DNA from: Desulfuromonadales bacterium
GTDB taxonomy: Bacteria > Desulfobacterota > Desulfuromonadia > Desulfuromonadales > Geopsychrobacteraceae
DNA: 64,000 nt
Direction: 5' to 3'
Assembly: GCA_016931615.1 (NCBI GenBank)
Contig: JAFGEL010000056.1
Location: 1 to 64,000 of the forward strand
The notes below the pieces were generated by a model. That model had not been told where the DNA came from. It searched no databases and worked only from the letters and a program-made list of their open reading frames with translations. The translations under genes and the position numbers were made by a program. Every line of letters begins with the position of its first letter. Position 1 is the first letter of the stretch. Shown piece after piece: positions 33,337-43,400 of this stretch.

Positions 33337-34320
33337 TTACTGAATAAAGCCGAGCTCACGCATAATACCGCCGAGATCCTTTTCCATCTTCTCAAGGAAA
33401 GCAGTAAATTCAGCACCAGGCTTGTAAAGATCCTGCCAGCCGCGCTGATCACGGATTTTCTTCCAGTCGTCGGTTGCATACATTTTTTTCAGCACATCAC
33501 AGAAAGCCTGGGCTTTTGCTTCCGGCAGGCCCGGGGCACCGAAGAAGCCACGCCAGTTGGCGAAAGTCATGTCGAGACCGGCTTCTTTGACTGTCGGCAC
33601 GTCGGGAGCCTGGGGCAGACGCTCGTCAGAGGTCACAGCCAGAATACGAACTTCACCCTGCTTGGCCAGACCGACCGCCTCACCGAAACCGGTTGAAAGC
33701 GCCTGGGTATCACCCGAAAGCAGACCGGCCATCGCCTTGCCGCCTGCATCGTAGGGGATGTAAGCTAACTTCAGGGGGTCACCACCGGCAGCCTTGATGA
33801 TCATGGCCGGTACCAGGTGATCCATACCGCCCTTGACTGAACCACCGGCAATCTTCACAGAACGAGGATCGGCTTTGAAATCGGCAATCAACTGATCGAT
33901 CGTGTGATATTTTGAATCTTTCGGCACAACAATCGCGGCATAATCGGCGATAACTGCGGCAATCGGCGTCAGATCGCGGAAAGACTGGGGAAAAACCCCG
34001 GTCAGGGAGCGGATGATAATAGGAGTCGAATTCACCAGCATGGTGTCCTGCTGACGCTTGGCGGTACTGATCAGGTGATTCAGGGCCTTGCCGCCCCCAC
34101 CGCCGGACATGTTCTCATAGGATGCGTTGCCGATCAGCCCCGAATCCTGCAGAGCTTTACCGACCCCACGTGCCGTACCATCCCAACCGCCACCGGCACC
34201 ACCGGGGATGATGAAGTGAATTTTTTCTACTTCAGGAGCTGCGAAAACCGAATTTATCGGTACCGCAAAACTGACCAGAGCCAACAGAACCATCAAACGT
34301 AACAGCCAATTTTTTCTCAT
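33337..34320 (-). CDS. tctC: Tripartite tricarboxylate transporter binding protein TctC
   Basis: 327 residues. Signal peptide LRLMVLLALVSFAVPINSVFA. The mature part has the family's IIPGGAGGGWDGTARGVG phosphate-like loop, the second ligand loop near IPYDAGGKAMAGLLSG and SDERLPQAPDVPTVKEAG. It captures a di- or tricarboxylate in the periplasm for TctAB. First gene of the operon; a GAACA-N10-TGTTC palindrome lies upstream. Confidence 0.92.
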   Translation of the reverse strand: MRKNWLLRLMVLLALVSFAVPINSVFAAPEVEKIHFIIPGGAGGGWDGTARGVGKALQDSGLIGNASYENMSGGGGGKALNHLISTAKRQQDTMLVNSTPIIIRSLTGVFPQSFRDLTPIAAVIADYAAIVVPKDSKYHTIDQLIADFKADPRSVKIAGGSVKGGMDHLVPAMIIKAAGGDPLKLAYIPYDAGGKAMAGLLSGDTQALSTGFGEAVGLAKQGEVRILAVTSDERLPQAPDVPTVKEAGLDMTFANWRGFFGAPGLPEAKAQAFCDVLKKMYATDDWKKIRDQRGWQDLYKPGAEFTAFLEKMEKDLGGIMRELGFIQ

Positions 34321-34357
34321 TTCTCTCTCCTTGCCTTTCAGGGTTCGGCATCATTAC

Positions 34358-34377
34358 CGAACAAAATTTTATGTTCG
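34358..34377. promoter_or_regulatory. Likely IclR-family operator before tctC
   Basis: CGAACA...TGTTCG, 6-bp perfect arms with an 8-bp A/T centre, 38 bp before the tctC ATG. The GAACA/TGTTC half-site is shared with the two palindromes before the IclR gene at 37127-37203. A further CAGAACA half-site lies near 34446. Confidence 0.55.
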
Positions 34378-34518
34378 CAGAGTGCGCATACACTCGGTAA
34401 AAGCGTATGTAGCAATGAATTCCTGTAAAAACTTACCGTCCAAACAGAACACTGTAAACAATTTTGCCATAATATTTTTTTGTTTCATTAAAATCATTTT
34501 GTTCATAAAGTTCACAGT

Positions 34519-35028
34519 TCATGGACCTTGACGCAATAAAATCTGAAGAACCCGCGCCAGTAGAGGGACAATCAGGAACAGGGTAAAAATTCTGATGGTA
34601 TGCAGCATAGCCACGATATCCGTTCTGTGCCCTTCAGCCTGGGCCATCAGGCTCATTCCTGACATCCCCCCGGGCACCAGTCCGAACAACGCCGTAGGAG
34701 TATCGATAATTCCGAGACGTCCGGCACCATAAGCCAGCAAAATAGACACCAGCAACAGGGCAATAGTCCCAAGTATCGCCAGGGGAAGAATCCGTGGGAT
34801 GAGTTCAAGGCTCGAACGGTTAAAAGTCATACCCAAGGTAATGCCTAAAATAATCTGAATAGCTGTGGACAGGTGGTCAGGGATGACGAAACTTCCTGGA
34901 ATCACGACAGCCGTCAAAGCTGTTCCGAGCATGGCACCTACCAACGGGCCGCCGGGTAAATTCATTTTACCGGCCAACAGCCCTCCAAAGGTTCCGGCCA
35001 GCACGATCAGAAGAATCCGTTCCATCAC
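34519..35028 (-). CDS. Half-size AbrB-type membrane protein (AbrB duplication domain)
   Basis: 169 residues, 5-6 helices. It corresponds to one repeat of the AbrB_dup fold (MNLPGGPLVGAMLG...LGLTLGMTF-like pattern; LVPGGMSGMSLMA). Most family members are ~350 residues with two such repeats, so this is a half-size version that would have to dimerise. The family name is misleading: it is a membrane protein, not the AbrB DNA-binding regulator. It overlaps the lyase gene by 4 nt and may export or import a pathway acid. Confidence 0.72.
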   Translation of the reverse strand: MMERILLIVLAGTFGGLLAGKMNLPGGPLVGAMLGTALTAVVIPGSFVIPDHLSTAIQIILGITLGMTFNRSSLELIPRILPLAILGTIALLLVSILLAYGAGRLGIIDTPTALFGLVPGGMSGMSLMAQAEGHRTDIVAMLHTIRIFTLFLIVPLLARVLQILLRQGP

Positions 35029-35861
35029 TTGATGTCCTCATGCAGATCACGCTCTTCAGGGCCCGTATATGTCCAGAGATAATCTTTGGGCATCGGTCCC
35101 TTGTTGCGTCCCCCCTGCTGCGTCTGCTCCCAGGCATGCGCAAGGATGCCGACTGATCGTGACAAACAGAACAATCCTCTGGCAAGCTGGGGTGAGAAGC
35201 CGAGTTCGGCGTAAATAACTGCTGTCGCACCATCGATGTTCATCGGGATCAGCTTTCCTTTAACCGCCATAATCGCTTTCTCGACAGCTCGGCCGATGGC
35301 GGCAAAGCGCCCTGAAACAGTCCCTTCAGCAGCAGCATTATCGACCAGTTCCAACAATCTGGGTGAACGTGGATCGAGCGGATGAAAGCGATGACCGAAA
35401 CCGGGGACGAAGCGTCCTGTACTCAGCAGGTTATCAACACTCGAGAACGCAGCCTCGTCCAGGGGAACCCCCGACTCCTGAACCTGGAAGATCTGCTGAT
35501 AAAGTTCAATAGCCTGCTCCCCTGCCCCTCCATGGACATCCCCAAGAACGTTCACAGCCGATGCCATGGCGTTATTCAAGCCGATGCCACAGGTTGCCGC
35601 CATTCTGGCTATAGCGATACTCGGAGCCTGCGGACCATGGTCAACCGCCGACATCAGAGCCGTATCAAGTAACCTGGCCCTCCCGGGTTCGGGTAGTTCC
35701 CCACGCAACATCAACCAGATCATCTGTGAAAAGCTGACATTGCCGATCAACTCCTCGACCGGGTAACCACGAAAACGGATCATCCCCGGTTTCATTTCAA
35801 CGATTTCTGTTTGCCACCATTCACTGACTCTCGAATCTTGAGTTTTGCTGTCCATTGTCAT
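35025..35861 (-). CDS. Citryl-CoA lyase-like protein (citrate synthase superfamily)
   Basis: 278 residues, much shorter than citrate synthase (~430), matching the citryl-CoA-lyase-like group. The three catalytic residues have counterparts: His in DVHGGAGEQA, His in VPGFGHRFHPLDPRSPRL, and Asp in MNIDGATAV. It should cleave a citryl-CoA-like thioester to acetyl-CoA and a 2-oxoacid such as oxaloacetate. Its stop/start overlaps with a family III CoA-transferase upstream and the AbrB-like gene downstream make an operon. Confidence 0.78.
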   Translation of the reverse strand: MTMDSKTQDSRVSEWWQTEIVEMKPGMIRFRGYPVEELIGNVSFSQMIWLMLRGELPEPGRARLLDTALMSAVDHGPQAPSIAIARMAATCGIGLNNAMASAVNVLGDVHGGAGEQAIELYQQIFQVQESGVPLDEAAFSSVDNLLSTGRFVPGFGHRFHPLDPRSPRLLELVDNAAAEGTVSGRFAAIGRAVEKAIMAVKGKLIPMNIDGATAVIYAELGFSPQLARGLFCLSRSVGILAHAWEQTQQGGRNKGPMPKDYLWTYTGPEERDLHEDIK

Positions 35862-37066
35862 TAGATTACCTTTTCTTCACGCAATTTATTAATTTCTGCT
35901 GCCGACAGACCAAGTTCGGTCAGAATCTCCTCCGTATGTTGTCCCAGAGACGGCGGAGGGATATCGACCTGGGGAGATAAACCATTCAGTTTGAACCCGG
36001 GGCGAAAGACGTCGATTTCGCCAACGGCGGGAACAGAATCAAAGTGACCGATCATCCCGCGGCTGCGCAGATGGGGATGATTCAAAGCCTCGGGAAGTGA
36101 AAGAACTCGGCCGGCCGGGACTCCGGCGGCTGATAGCTGCTCTTCCCAGACATCCGCGGGTTTAGCCTGCAGGGCATTGTCCAGCAGATCTTTCAGCTCC
36201 TGACGATTCTGCAACCGGGCCTGACGGTCAACAAAGCGCTGATCTGTTTTCAACTCCGGAAGTCCAACGATATCGCAGAGTTTTTCGAACTGTTCCTGTT
36301 TGTTCGCCGCGATATTGAGCGGCCCGTTGCCGGTGTGGAAAGTGCCCGAAGGACTGGCGGTAAAATTGTCGTTGCCCATGGCCTGAGGAATCTGTCCGGC
36401 AATCAGGTAGTTGGAAACCACCCACCCCATCGTCGACATGATTGATGCCAGCATCGACACGTCAATATACACAGCTTCAGGATTGGCACCGTTGCGCCCG
36501 GCCAGCACCGAGGCGATGGCAAAAGCAGCGCTTAAGCCACCGACCGTATCCGCCACCGGGTAACCGACTCTCAAAGGCGCTGTGGAAGCATCCCCGGTGA
36601 TACTCATGACTCCGGATAAGCCCTGAATAATCTGGTCATAGGCAGGTTTGTAGCGTAGCGGTCCGGTCGCCCCAAAGCCTGAAATCGCGCAGTAAATGAG
36701 CTCGGAATTAACCAGCTTGAGGTCATCAAAACCAAGCCCCAACCTGGTCATTACTCCGGGGCGAAAATTCTCAATCAGCACATCGGCGGTCGTTATCAGT
36801 TTTTGGAACAGCTCCCGCCCCTGCGGACTTTTGAGATTGATCGTCAGCGATTTCTTCCCGGCATTCTGAGCCAGAAAAGAGGCTCCCATCTTGCGCTTAT
36901 TCAGTTCGGCATCAGCACCAAGTTGACGGGCAAGGTCTCCCGATTCAGGGACTTCAACCTTGATGACTTGAGCTCCCATATTGGCCAGCAGATAACCGCA
37001 GAAAGGGCCCGAAAGAACATTGGTCAGATCGACAACCCGGTATTTTTTAAGTGGACCGTTGAGCAC
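35861..37066 (-). CDS. Family III (CaiB/BaiF) CoA-transferase
   Basis: 401 residues from GTG 37066, chosen for the AAGGGGGT site just upstream; a TTG at 37126 would place the N-terminus across the operators. VVDLTNVLSGPFCGYLLANMGAQVIKVE opens the fold; catalytic Asp is in YPVADTVGGLSAAFA-like context near residue 170. It moves CoA between acids. Next to a citryl-CoA-lyase-like enzyme it probably activates the imported acid. First gene of the operon, divergent from the IclR regulator. Confidence 0.85.
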   Translation of the reverse strand: MLNGPLKKYRVVDLTNVLSGPFCGYLLANMGAQVIKVEVPESGDLARQLGADAELNKRKMGASFLAQNAGKKSLTINLKSPQGRELFQKLITTADVLIENFRPGVMTRLGLGFDDLKLVNSELIYCAISGFGATGPLRYKPAYDQIIQGLSGVMSITGDASTAPLRVGYPVADTVGGLSAAFAIASVLAGRNGANPEAVYIDVSMLASIMSTMGWVVSNYLIAGQIPQAMGNDNFTASPSGTFHTGNGPLNIAANKQEQFEKLCDIVGLPELKTDQRFVDRQARLQNRQELKDLLDNALQAKPADVWEEQLSAAGVPAGRVLSLPEALNHPHLRSRGMIGHFDSVPAVGEIDVFRPGFKLNGLSPQVDIPPPSLGQHTEEILTELGLSAAEINKLREEKVI

Positions 37067-37126
37067 TTTACCCCCTTGAAGTTTTGCCGCTGAAAAACCG
37101 ATCAGAATTCCTCTGAAAAGAATCAA

Positions 37127-37145
37127 CTTCTACTATACAGAACAA
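37127..37145. promoter_or_regulatory. Likely IclR-family operator, site 1
   Basis: CTTCTACTATACAGAACAA contains inverted TTCT/AGAA arms and the direct 9-mer TACAGAACA shared with site 2. It lies about 60 bp upstream of the CoA-transferase GTG, in the right place to control that operon. Confidence 0.45.
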
Positions 37146-37184
37146 TGAACTAGTTTCAAGAAATTATTGTCCTCTGAGCAATTC

Positions 37185-37203
37185 TGTTCTACAGTACAGA
37201 ACA
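37185..37203. promoter_or_regulatory. Likely IclR-family operator, site 2
   Basis: TGTTCTACAGTACAGAACA, a 19-bp palindrome with 6-bp perfect arms, 26 bp before the IclR ATG. Same GAACA half-sites as site 1 and as the tctC operator, so one regulator probably controls itself, the catabolic operon and the transporter. Confidence 0.6.
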
Positions 37204-37228
37204 AAATCCAAAATAAAGGATACTTATC

Positions 37229-37933
37229 ATGCCCAGCGATAGGGTTGAATCTGTCGAACGTGCCCTGGAAATCTTGAACTGCTTCAGTGAAGATCAACCG
37301 GTTCTGAGCCTCAAAGTGCTGGCCGAAAAAACCGGTTTTTACAAAAGCACGATTTTGCGTCTCTCGGCTTCCCTGGAACGTTACGGCTATCTCGTCCGTC
37401 AGCATGACGGTCAATATCGTCTTGGACTGGCTCTTGTCAGTCTGGGAAAAATTTCTCAACTCAGTTGCGATATCAGTTCGATCGTCCGCCCGGTTATTGA
37501 AGAGTTGCGTGACCGTTTCAATGAATCCGTCGCATTCTACGCCAGAAGTGGAAACAAACGGATCTGCCTGTACCGGGCTAATGCCAACCGTGCGATCCGC
37601 CACCAACTTGAAGAAGGTCGTCGTTTGCCGCTTGACAGGGGGGCTACGGGGAAAATCCTGTTAGCCTATTCAGGCAGCGAAGGGGAACCTTTTGCAACCA
37701 TTCGCAAGCAGGGGTGGTACGTCTCCATGGGGGAAAGAGACCCCGAAGTTGCCTCCGTTGCGGTCCCGATTCTTACGGATAATGGGAACATTCTGGCCGC
37801 TCTGAGCATCTCTGGTCTGATTTCACGTTTCGATACAGATCGCCGGCAGGAATGCGTATCTGCTCTGCGAGAAAAAGCCCGCTATCTTGCCGAGCAGCTT
37901 GAGCCGCAACCCTTTGTTGAGATGACCCCGTAG
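37229..37933 (+). CDS. IclR-family transcriptional regulator
   Basis: 234 residues. N-terminal winged helix: SVERALEILNCFSEDQPVLS, then LAEKTGFYKSTILRLSASLERYGYL. C-terminal effector domain: AFYARSGNKRICLYRAN, LPLDRGATGKILLAY, VPILTDNGNILAALSISGL. It is divergent from the CoA-transferase/lyase operon and likely senses the imported acid or its CoA-derived product. Confidence 0.9.
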   Translation: MPSDRVESVERALEILNCFSEDQPVLSLKVLAEKTGFYKSTILRLSASLERYGYLVRQHDGQYRLGLALVSLGKISQLSCDISSIVRPVIEELRDRFNESVAFYARSGNKRICLYRANANRAIRHQLEEGRRLPLDRGATGKILLAYSGSEGEPFATIRKQGWYVSMGERDPEVASVAVPILTDNGNILAALSISGLISRFDTDRRQECVSALREKARYLAEQLEPQPFVEMTP

Positions 37934-38002
37934 TGACGGTTTGATTCCTTGTTAAGATAGTCCCCCGGGGATCAAGCCATACCCCGTAACTGAAGAGGTC
38001 TT

Positions 38003-39625
38003 ATGCTTGAAGCGACTCAGAACCCGCACAAAAAGCGCTTCGCAGCCAACCTCCAGACCCGGCTGATTCTGCTGGTATGCTTGCTCGTGCTTTCGCTGAC
38101 ACTGGTTGCCGGCGGCATGTACACAACCATGATCGGCAGGGTATTGGAGGAGCAGATCGGCAAACGTGCCCTGCAGGTGTCAAAAACCGTTGCCCAGATA
38201 CCGCTGGTGCGCGAACAGATCAAAAAGGCACAGCCGGATGGAACCCTGCAACAACTGGCCGAAAAGATCCGTGAGGAAACCGGGGCAGAATTCATCGTCA
38301 TCGGTAATCGCGAAAGTATTCGCTTCTCACATCCGAAAGAGGACCGACTCGGCAAAAAGATGGTCGGTGGTGACAACGCCCCGGCGCTTGAACAGGGTCA
38401 ATCCTATATCTCGCAGGCGATCGGAACCCTTGGCCCGTCAATCCGCGGCAAAGCCCCCATTTTCAATAATCAGGGAGAGGTAATCGGAATCGTCTCCGTC
38501 GGCTACCTGGTGGATGATGTGCAGAATGTCATCCACTCCCACCAGTCACGGGTCGGTGTTCTTGTCCTGCTGCTGTTGTTGCTTGGAGTTTTTGGGGCAA
38601 TCAGTATCTCGTCGCGCTTCAAAAAAGCTATTTTCGGTCTTGAACCGGAACAGATCGCCCGCCTGTTTACCGAACGTGCGACGATCATCGAATCGATTCG
38701 CGAAGGCATTGTTGCTATCGACAGGGACGCCAAAGTCACCGTCATCAACAAAGTTGCAATGGAGAACCTGGGCAAAAAGAACGATACCGCAGTCATAGGC
38801 CAACCGATCAGCAAAGTCCTTCCCGGAGCGAAGCTCAGTCGCATTCTGACCGGTGGAGCCCAGCGAGTCGACCAGGAACTGAATGTCGGTGAAGCTACGA
38901 TGATTCTCAATACGCAGCCGATGCTGGAGAAAGGCAAGATCATCGGTGCCGTTGCCAGTTTCCGGCGCAAGGATGAACTGGATATCCTGGCCAAGCAGTT
39001 GTCACAGGTCAAGGAATACTCGCAGATGCTGCGCGCTCAAACCCACGAATACTCAAATAAACTGCATACCATCGCGGGATTGATCCAGATCGGCCATAAC
39101 AAAGAAGCCCTGGAACTGATCGGCCGGGAATCAGCGGGTTACCAGGGGTTGATCGCCTTTCTTGCCAAGGCCGTCCCCCACCCGGTTCTGGCGGCTTTTC
39201 TGATCGGGAAATACAATCATGCCCAGGAACTGAGAATTTCTTTTACGATTGACCCGGACAGCCAGTTGATCGATGTTCCGCCGGAACTCAACCGTGAGAA
39301 AGTCCTGACGATCCTCGGCAATCTCGTGGATAACGCCTTTGATGCGGCATTGAAAAAGGGGGAAGATCCCAAAGTCAAACTGTCTATGACCGACATCGGC
39401 AATGACCTGGTCTTTGAAATCGAAGATTCGGGAGAAGGAATTGCGGACGAATTAAGCAGTCAGATCTTTGAAAAAGGTTTTTCCACAAAGCACGCAGACC
39501 GCGGCCAGGGCCTCTATCTGGTACAGAAAGCCCTGCGCGAATTGCACGGGCAAATCACACTCTCTGATAGTGAATTGGGTGGCGCCCTATTCAGTGTTTT
39601 CATTCCCAAGAAAAGGATCGGCTGA
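38003..39625 (+). CDS. CitA/DcuS-type sensor histidine kinase
   Basis: 540 residues. Helix 1 (~residues 19-40), a periplasmic PASp domain (~41-180) as in citrate or C4-dicarboxylate sensors, helix 2 (~186-203), cytoplasmic PAS (~225-320), and the HisKA-like box RAQTHEYSNKLHTIAGLIQ with phospho-acceptor His near residue 347. ATPase motifs: NLVDNAFDAA, DSGEGI, GQGLYLVQKAL. Starts 70 bp after the IclR gene and is 2 bp from its response regulator. Ligand by family and context: a carboxylate. Confidence 0.9.
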   Translation: MLEATQNPHKKRFAANLQTRLILLVCLLVLSLTLVAGGMYTTMIGRVLEEQIGKRALQVSKTVAQIPLVREQIKKAQPDGTLQQLAEKIREETGAEFIVIGNRESIRFSHPKEDRLGKKMVGGDNAPALEQGQSYISQAIGTLGPSIRGKAPIFNNQGEVIGIVSVGYLVDDVQNVIHSHQSRVGVLVLLLLLLGVFGAISISSRFKKAIFGLEPEQIARLFTERATIIESIREGIVAIDRDAKVTVINKVAMENLGKKNDTAVIGQPISKVLPGAKLSRILTGGAQRVDQELNVGEATMILNTQPMLEKGKIIGAVASFRRKDELDILAKQLSQVKEYSQMLRAQTHEYSNKLHTIAGLIQIGHNKEALELIGRESAGYQGLIAFLAKAVPHPVLAAFLIGKYNHAQELRISFTIDPDSQLIDVPPELNREKVLTILGNLVDNAFDAALKKGEDPKVKLSMTDIGNDLVFEIEDSGEGIADELSSQIFEKGFSTKHADRGQGLYLVQKALRELHGQITLSDSELGGALFSVFIPKKRIG

Positions 39626-39627
39626 AA

Positions 39628-40308
39628 ATGGAGTTGAAGGTTCTTATTGTCGAAGATGATCCCAGAATCGCCGAAATTCATCGCCATTTTACCGAGAAGG
39701 TCACACACTTCAGCGTTTGCGGTATTGCCGGAACCCTGGAGGATGCAGAGAAGATGAACGAACTGCTGCAACCGGATCTGATTCTTCTGGATCTTTATTT
39801 CCCCGAAGGTCTGGGCACGGACATCTTGTGGAAAATTCGCAGCAAACACCAGGAGACAGATATTATTCTGATTACAGCCGCCAAAGAACTCGACCCGCTA
39901 CAACAGGCAATGCGTGGCGGCGTTTTCGATTATATTCTTAAACCGGTCATGTTTCTCCGTTTTGAGGAAGCACTGGAACGCTACTACCTGCATCGCACCC
40001 GAATGACCAACGAGACCGCTCTTGATCAACAGGAGATAGACCGTCTTCTCCATCCCTACAAAACTGCCGGCCCCGGTGAGTCAGAGCTGCCAAAAGGCAT
40101 TGATCCCCTGACCCTGAAAAAAATCAGCGCCGTATTTGAACACCCCCACCCGGAAGGATTCAGTGCCGAAGAGGTCGGCAGCCGAATCGGCGCCAGCAGG
40201 ACCACGGCACGCCGCTACCTGGAATATCTGACCGCCGGGGGACAATTAAGCGCCGAATTGATTTACGGCGCAGTCGGACGGCCGGAACGGAAATATTTTT
40301 CAGCCTGA
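39628..40308 (+). CDS. CitB/DcuR-type response regulator
   Basis: 226 residues. Receiver domain with acidic pair EDD (residues ~8-10), phospho-acceptor Asp in LILLDLYFPEG and a Lys in YILKPVMFLRF. The C-terminal half has a HTH (FSAEEVGSRIGASRTTARRYLEYL). Pairs with the preceding kinase. Target promoters are probably the tct or CoA-transferase operons. Confidence 0.9.
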   Translation: MELKVLIVEDDPRIAEIHRHFTEKVTHFSVCGIAGTLEDAEKMNELLQPDLILLDLYFPEGLGTDILWKIRSKHQETDIILITAAKELDPLQQAMRGGVFDYILKPVMFLRFEEALERYYLHRTRMTNETALDQQEIDRLLHPYKTAGPGESELPKGIDPLTLKKISAVFEHPHPEGFSAEEVGSRIGASRTTARRYLEYLTAGGQLSAELIYGAVGRPERKYFSA

Positions 40309-40471
40309 ACTGAGACTGAATTCCAGCCGGCGAATCTGCTTCATGTTGAAGCTCTCAATTGAATTAGTTCTTGAAGAAAACACCAAGTTGCGGGAGTATA
40401 AATCATTAAAAACACTCTAACCGGTGTTAAATGCTGCCTGAAATAGCCTTGTCTGACTGGAGGGGAAACAG

Positions 40472-43400
40472 ATGACTGACCTGCCTGGCAACATTGATTC
40501 GAACTATCTCACCCTTCTCGATGCCGTTGATGCGGTTATCTACGTTGCTGATTTTTACACTTATGAGCTGTTGTTTCTCAACAAAATGGCTCGTGACTCA
40601 TCTGGAGGAAGTATCGGTTCGATCTGCTGGAAAACCCTTCAGGCTGACCAGACCGGTCCCTGTCCATTCTGCACCAACGACCGCCTGATTGATAAAAACG
40701 GTCATCCGACCGCACCCTATGTCTGGGAATTTCAGAACACCATCAATGGTGAGTGGTGGGAATGTCGCGATCAGGCCATCCGCTGGGTCGATGGACGTCT
40801 GGTTCGGCTCGAAATCGCGACCAACATTACCGCCAGAAAATCAGCCGACCTGGCCAGACAAAAAATCGAAGAGCGCTACCTGCAACTCTTTGACAACATG
40901 AGCAGTGGTGTCGCGGTTTTTTCCGCCACCGAAGACGGACAGGATTTCATTATCCGGGATTTAAATCGTGCTGCCCTGAAAATTGAAAAAGTTAACAAAG
41001 CTGATGTGATCGGCCGTCGACTGACGGAGGTTTTTCCGGGTGTTGTTGAGTTTGGTCTCTTCGAGGTTTTACAACGTGTCTGGCGAACCGGAAAAACAGA
41101 GCAACATCCCGTAACCGCCTATAAAGATGAACGTATACAGGGCTGGCGCGACAATTATGTCTGCAAACTGCCGACGGGTGAAGTCATCGCCATTTACGAG
41201 GACGTCACCAAACAGAAACAGGCGGAAAAGGATCTGCTGGATCAGAAGGAAAGTCTCTCCTTTGCTTTACGGGCAGCCAACAGTGGCATGTGGGACTGGA
41301 ATCTCGCGAACAATACCGTCACTTTTGACGCAAATTATTACACTATGGCAGGTTACTCAGCCTATGAATTCCCCCAGACCTTTGAAGAATGGGAAAAACG
41401 CGTTCATCCGGATGATATTGACCAGGTAAAAACCAATGTCGAACAAGCACTCAAAAACCCGGAACAGGCTTTTTCTGCAGAGTTCAGGTTTAAAACCAAC
41501 CATGGCAACTGGACATGGATTTATGCCCAGGGAGAAGTTATTGAACGTGACAGCAATGGTCATCCGTTACGATTTATTGGTCTGCATACCAAAATTGACC
41601 AACTCAAGCAGACAGAGCTGGCCCTTCGCGAAAGTCAGGAGCGCCTTGATCTGACTCTCAAAAGTGCTGAGCTCGGAACCTGGGACTGGTATCCACAAAC
41701 GGGCGAAGTCGTTTTCAATGACCGTTGGGCAGAAATGCTCGGTTATCAACTTGAAGAGCTGGTGCCCCACGTTGATACCTGGACTAAACTCCTGCATCCG
41801 GATGACATTCCTAAAACCATGTCCGTCTTGACCGCTCACCTGGAAGGGGAAATCCCTATCTACCAGACGGAATTCAGAATGCGCTCAAAACAGGGTGGCT
41901 GGAAATGGATTCTTGACACCGGCAAAGTCGCTCAGTGGGACGAGCATGGTCAGGCCGTTCGTGTCACGGGAACCCATCTGGACATCACCGAACGCAAACA
42001 GGCCGAAGAAGCACTGAAAATCAGTGAAGAAAAGTACCGGAACTTTTTTGAAAATTCAGTCGTCGGCATATACCAGTCAAGCCCCGAGGGGCGTTATCTG
42101 AAAGTCAACAAAACCTTTGCTGAAATGCTCGGCTTTGATAGCCCTGAAGAACTGGTCCGCTCCACAACCGATATCGGAAGTCAGTTTTATATTGATCCGC
42201 AGGACCGGGATCATTACAAAAAACTCCTTGAAGAGCAAGGTTATGCCTACAACTTCATTCACAGATTCAGGCACAGAAACGGTTCTCAGTTATGGATCAC
42301 CACAAGCTCAAGACGCGTCTGCAATACCACCGATGGCAGCCTTTATTTCGAAGGGATCGCCATCGATATCACTGAGCAGGTCGAGGCGGAAAAAGCTTTA
42401 CGTGAAAGTGAAGAAAACCTACTGATTACTCTGAATTCGATCGGCGACGCGGTGATCGCTGTCGATACCAACCACAGAGTCATCCGCATGAATCCGGTTG
42501 CCGAACATCTGACGGGCTGGTCTCAAACTCAGGCGACGGGAAAACAACTGACTGAAGTCTTCCATATCATCAACCTCCGAACCGGGCATACAGCTGAAAA
42601 TCCAGTGGAAAAAGTTTTGGACAGCGGAGAAATTGTTGCCCTGACAAATCACACTATTCTCATTGCCAAAGACGGTAGTGAATCACAAATCGCCGATTCC
42701 GCGGCCCCGATACGTAACAAGGAAGGCCATATTACCGGAGTGGTCCTGGTTTTCCGGGATGTCACTGAAGAGTATCGCATCCGTGACGAGCTGCAAAAGA
42801 TGCAACAACTTGAGAGTATCGGCACACTGGCTGGAGGCATTGCCCATGATTTCAATAATATTCTTGCCGGCATTTTCGGCAACATTGCCCTGGCCAAGCA
42901 ACGGACGGAAAAAGATCACCCCGGAATGAAATATCTGGAGCAGGCGGAAATAAGCGCCAACCGGGCTAAAAATCTGACCGGTCAACTGCTCACCTTTGCC
43001 AAAGGAGGGGAACCGATAAAGGATCAGATCAGTCTGGGCGACCTGATCCAGGAAGTCGCAAAATTTGACCTTTCGGGCAGTAAAATCAAACTTATATTCA
43101 AGCAAAGCAGCGAAATCTGGACAGCTGAAGTCGATCGGGCCCAGATTCAACAGGTCATCTCCAACCTGGTCATCAATGCCAAGCAATCAATGACAGGGGG
43201 TGGACACCTTTTTATCGCCGTTGAAAATTATCACCATTCAGGCCTTCATATTTCTGAACTTAAGCCGGGAAATTACATTCAGGTGACTGTTCGTGATGAA
43301 GGAGCAGGCATTGATAGGAAATCCTTACCGCATATTTTTGATCCCTATTTCAGCACCAAATCAACGGGGCGCGGCTTGGGTCTGGCAACCGTCTATTCGG

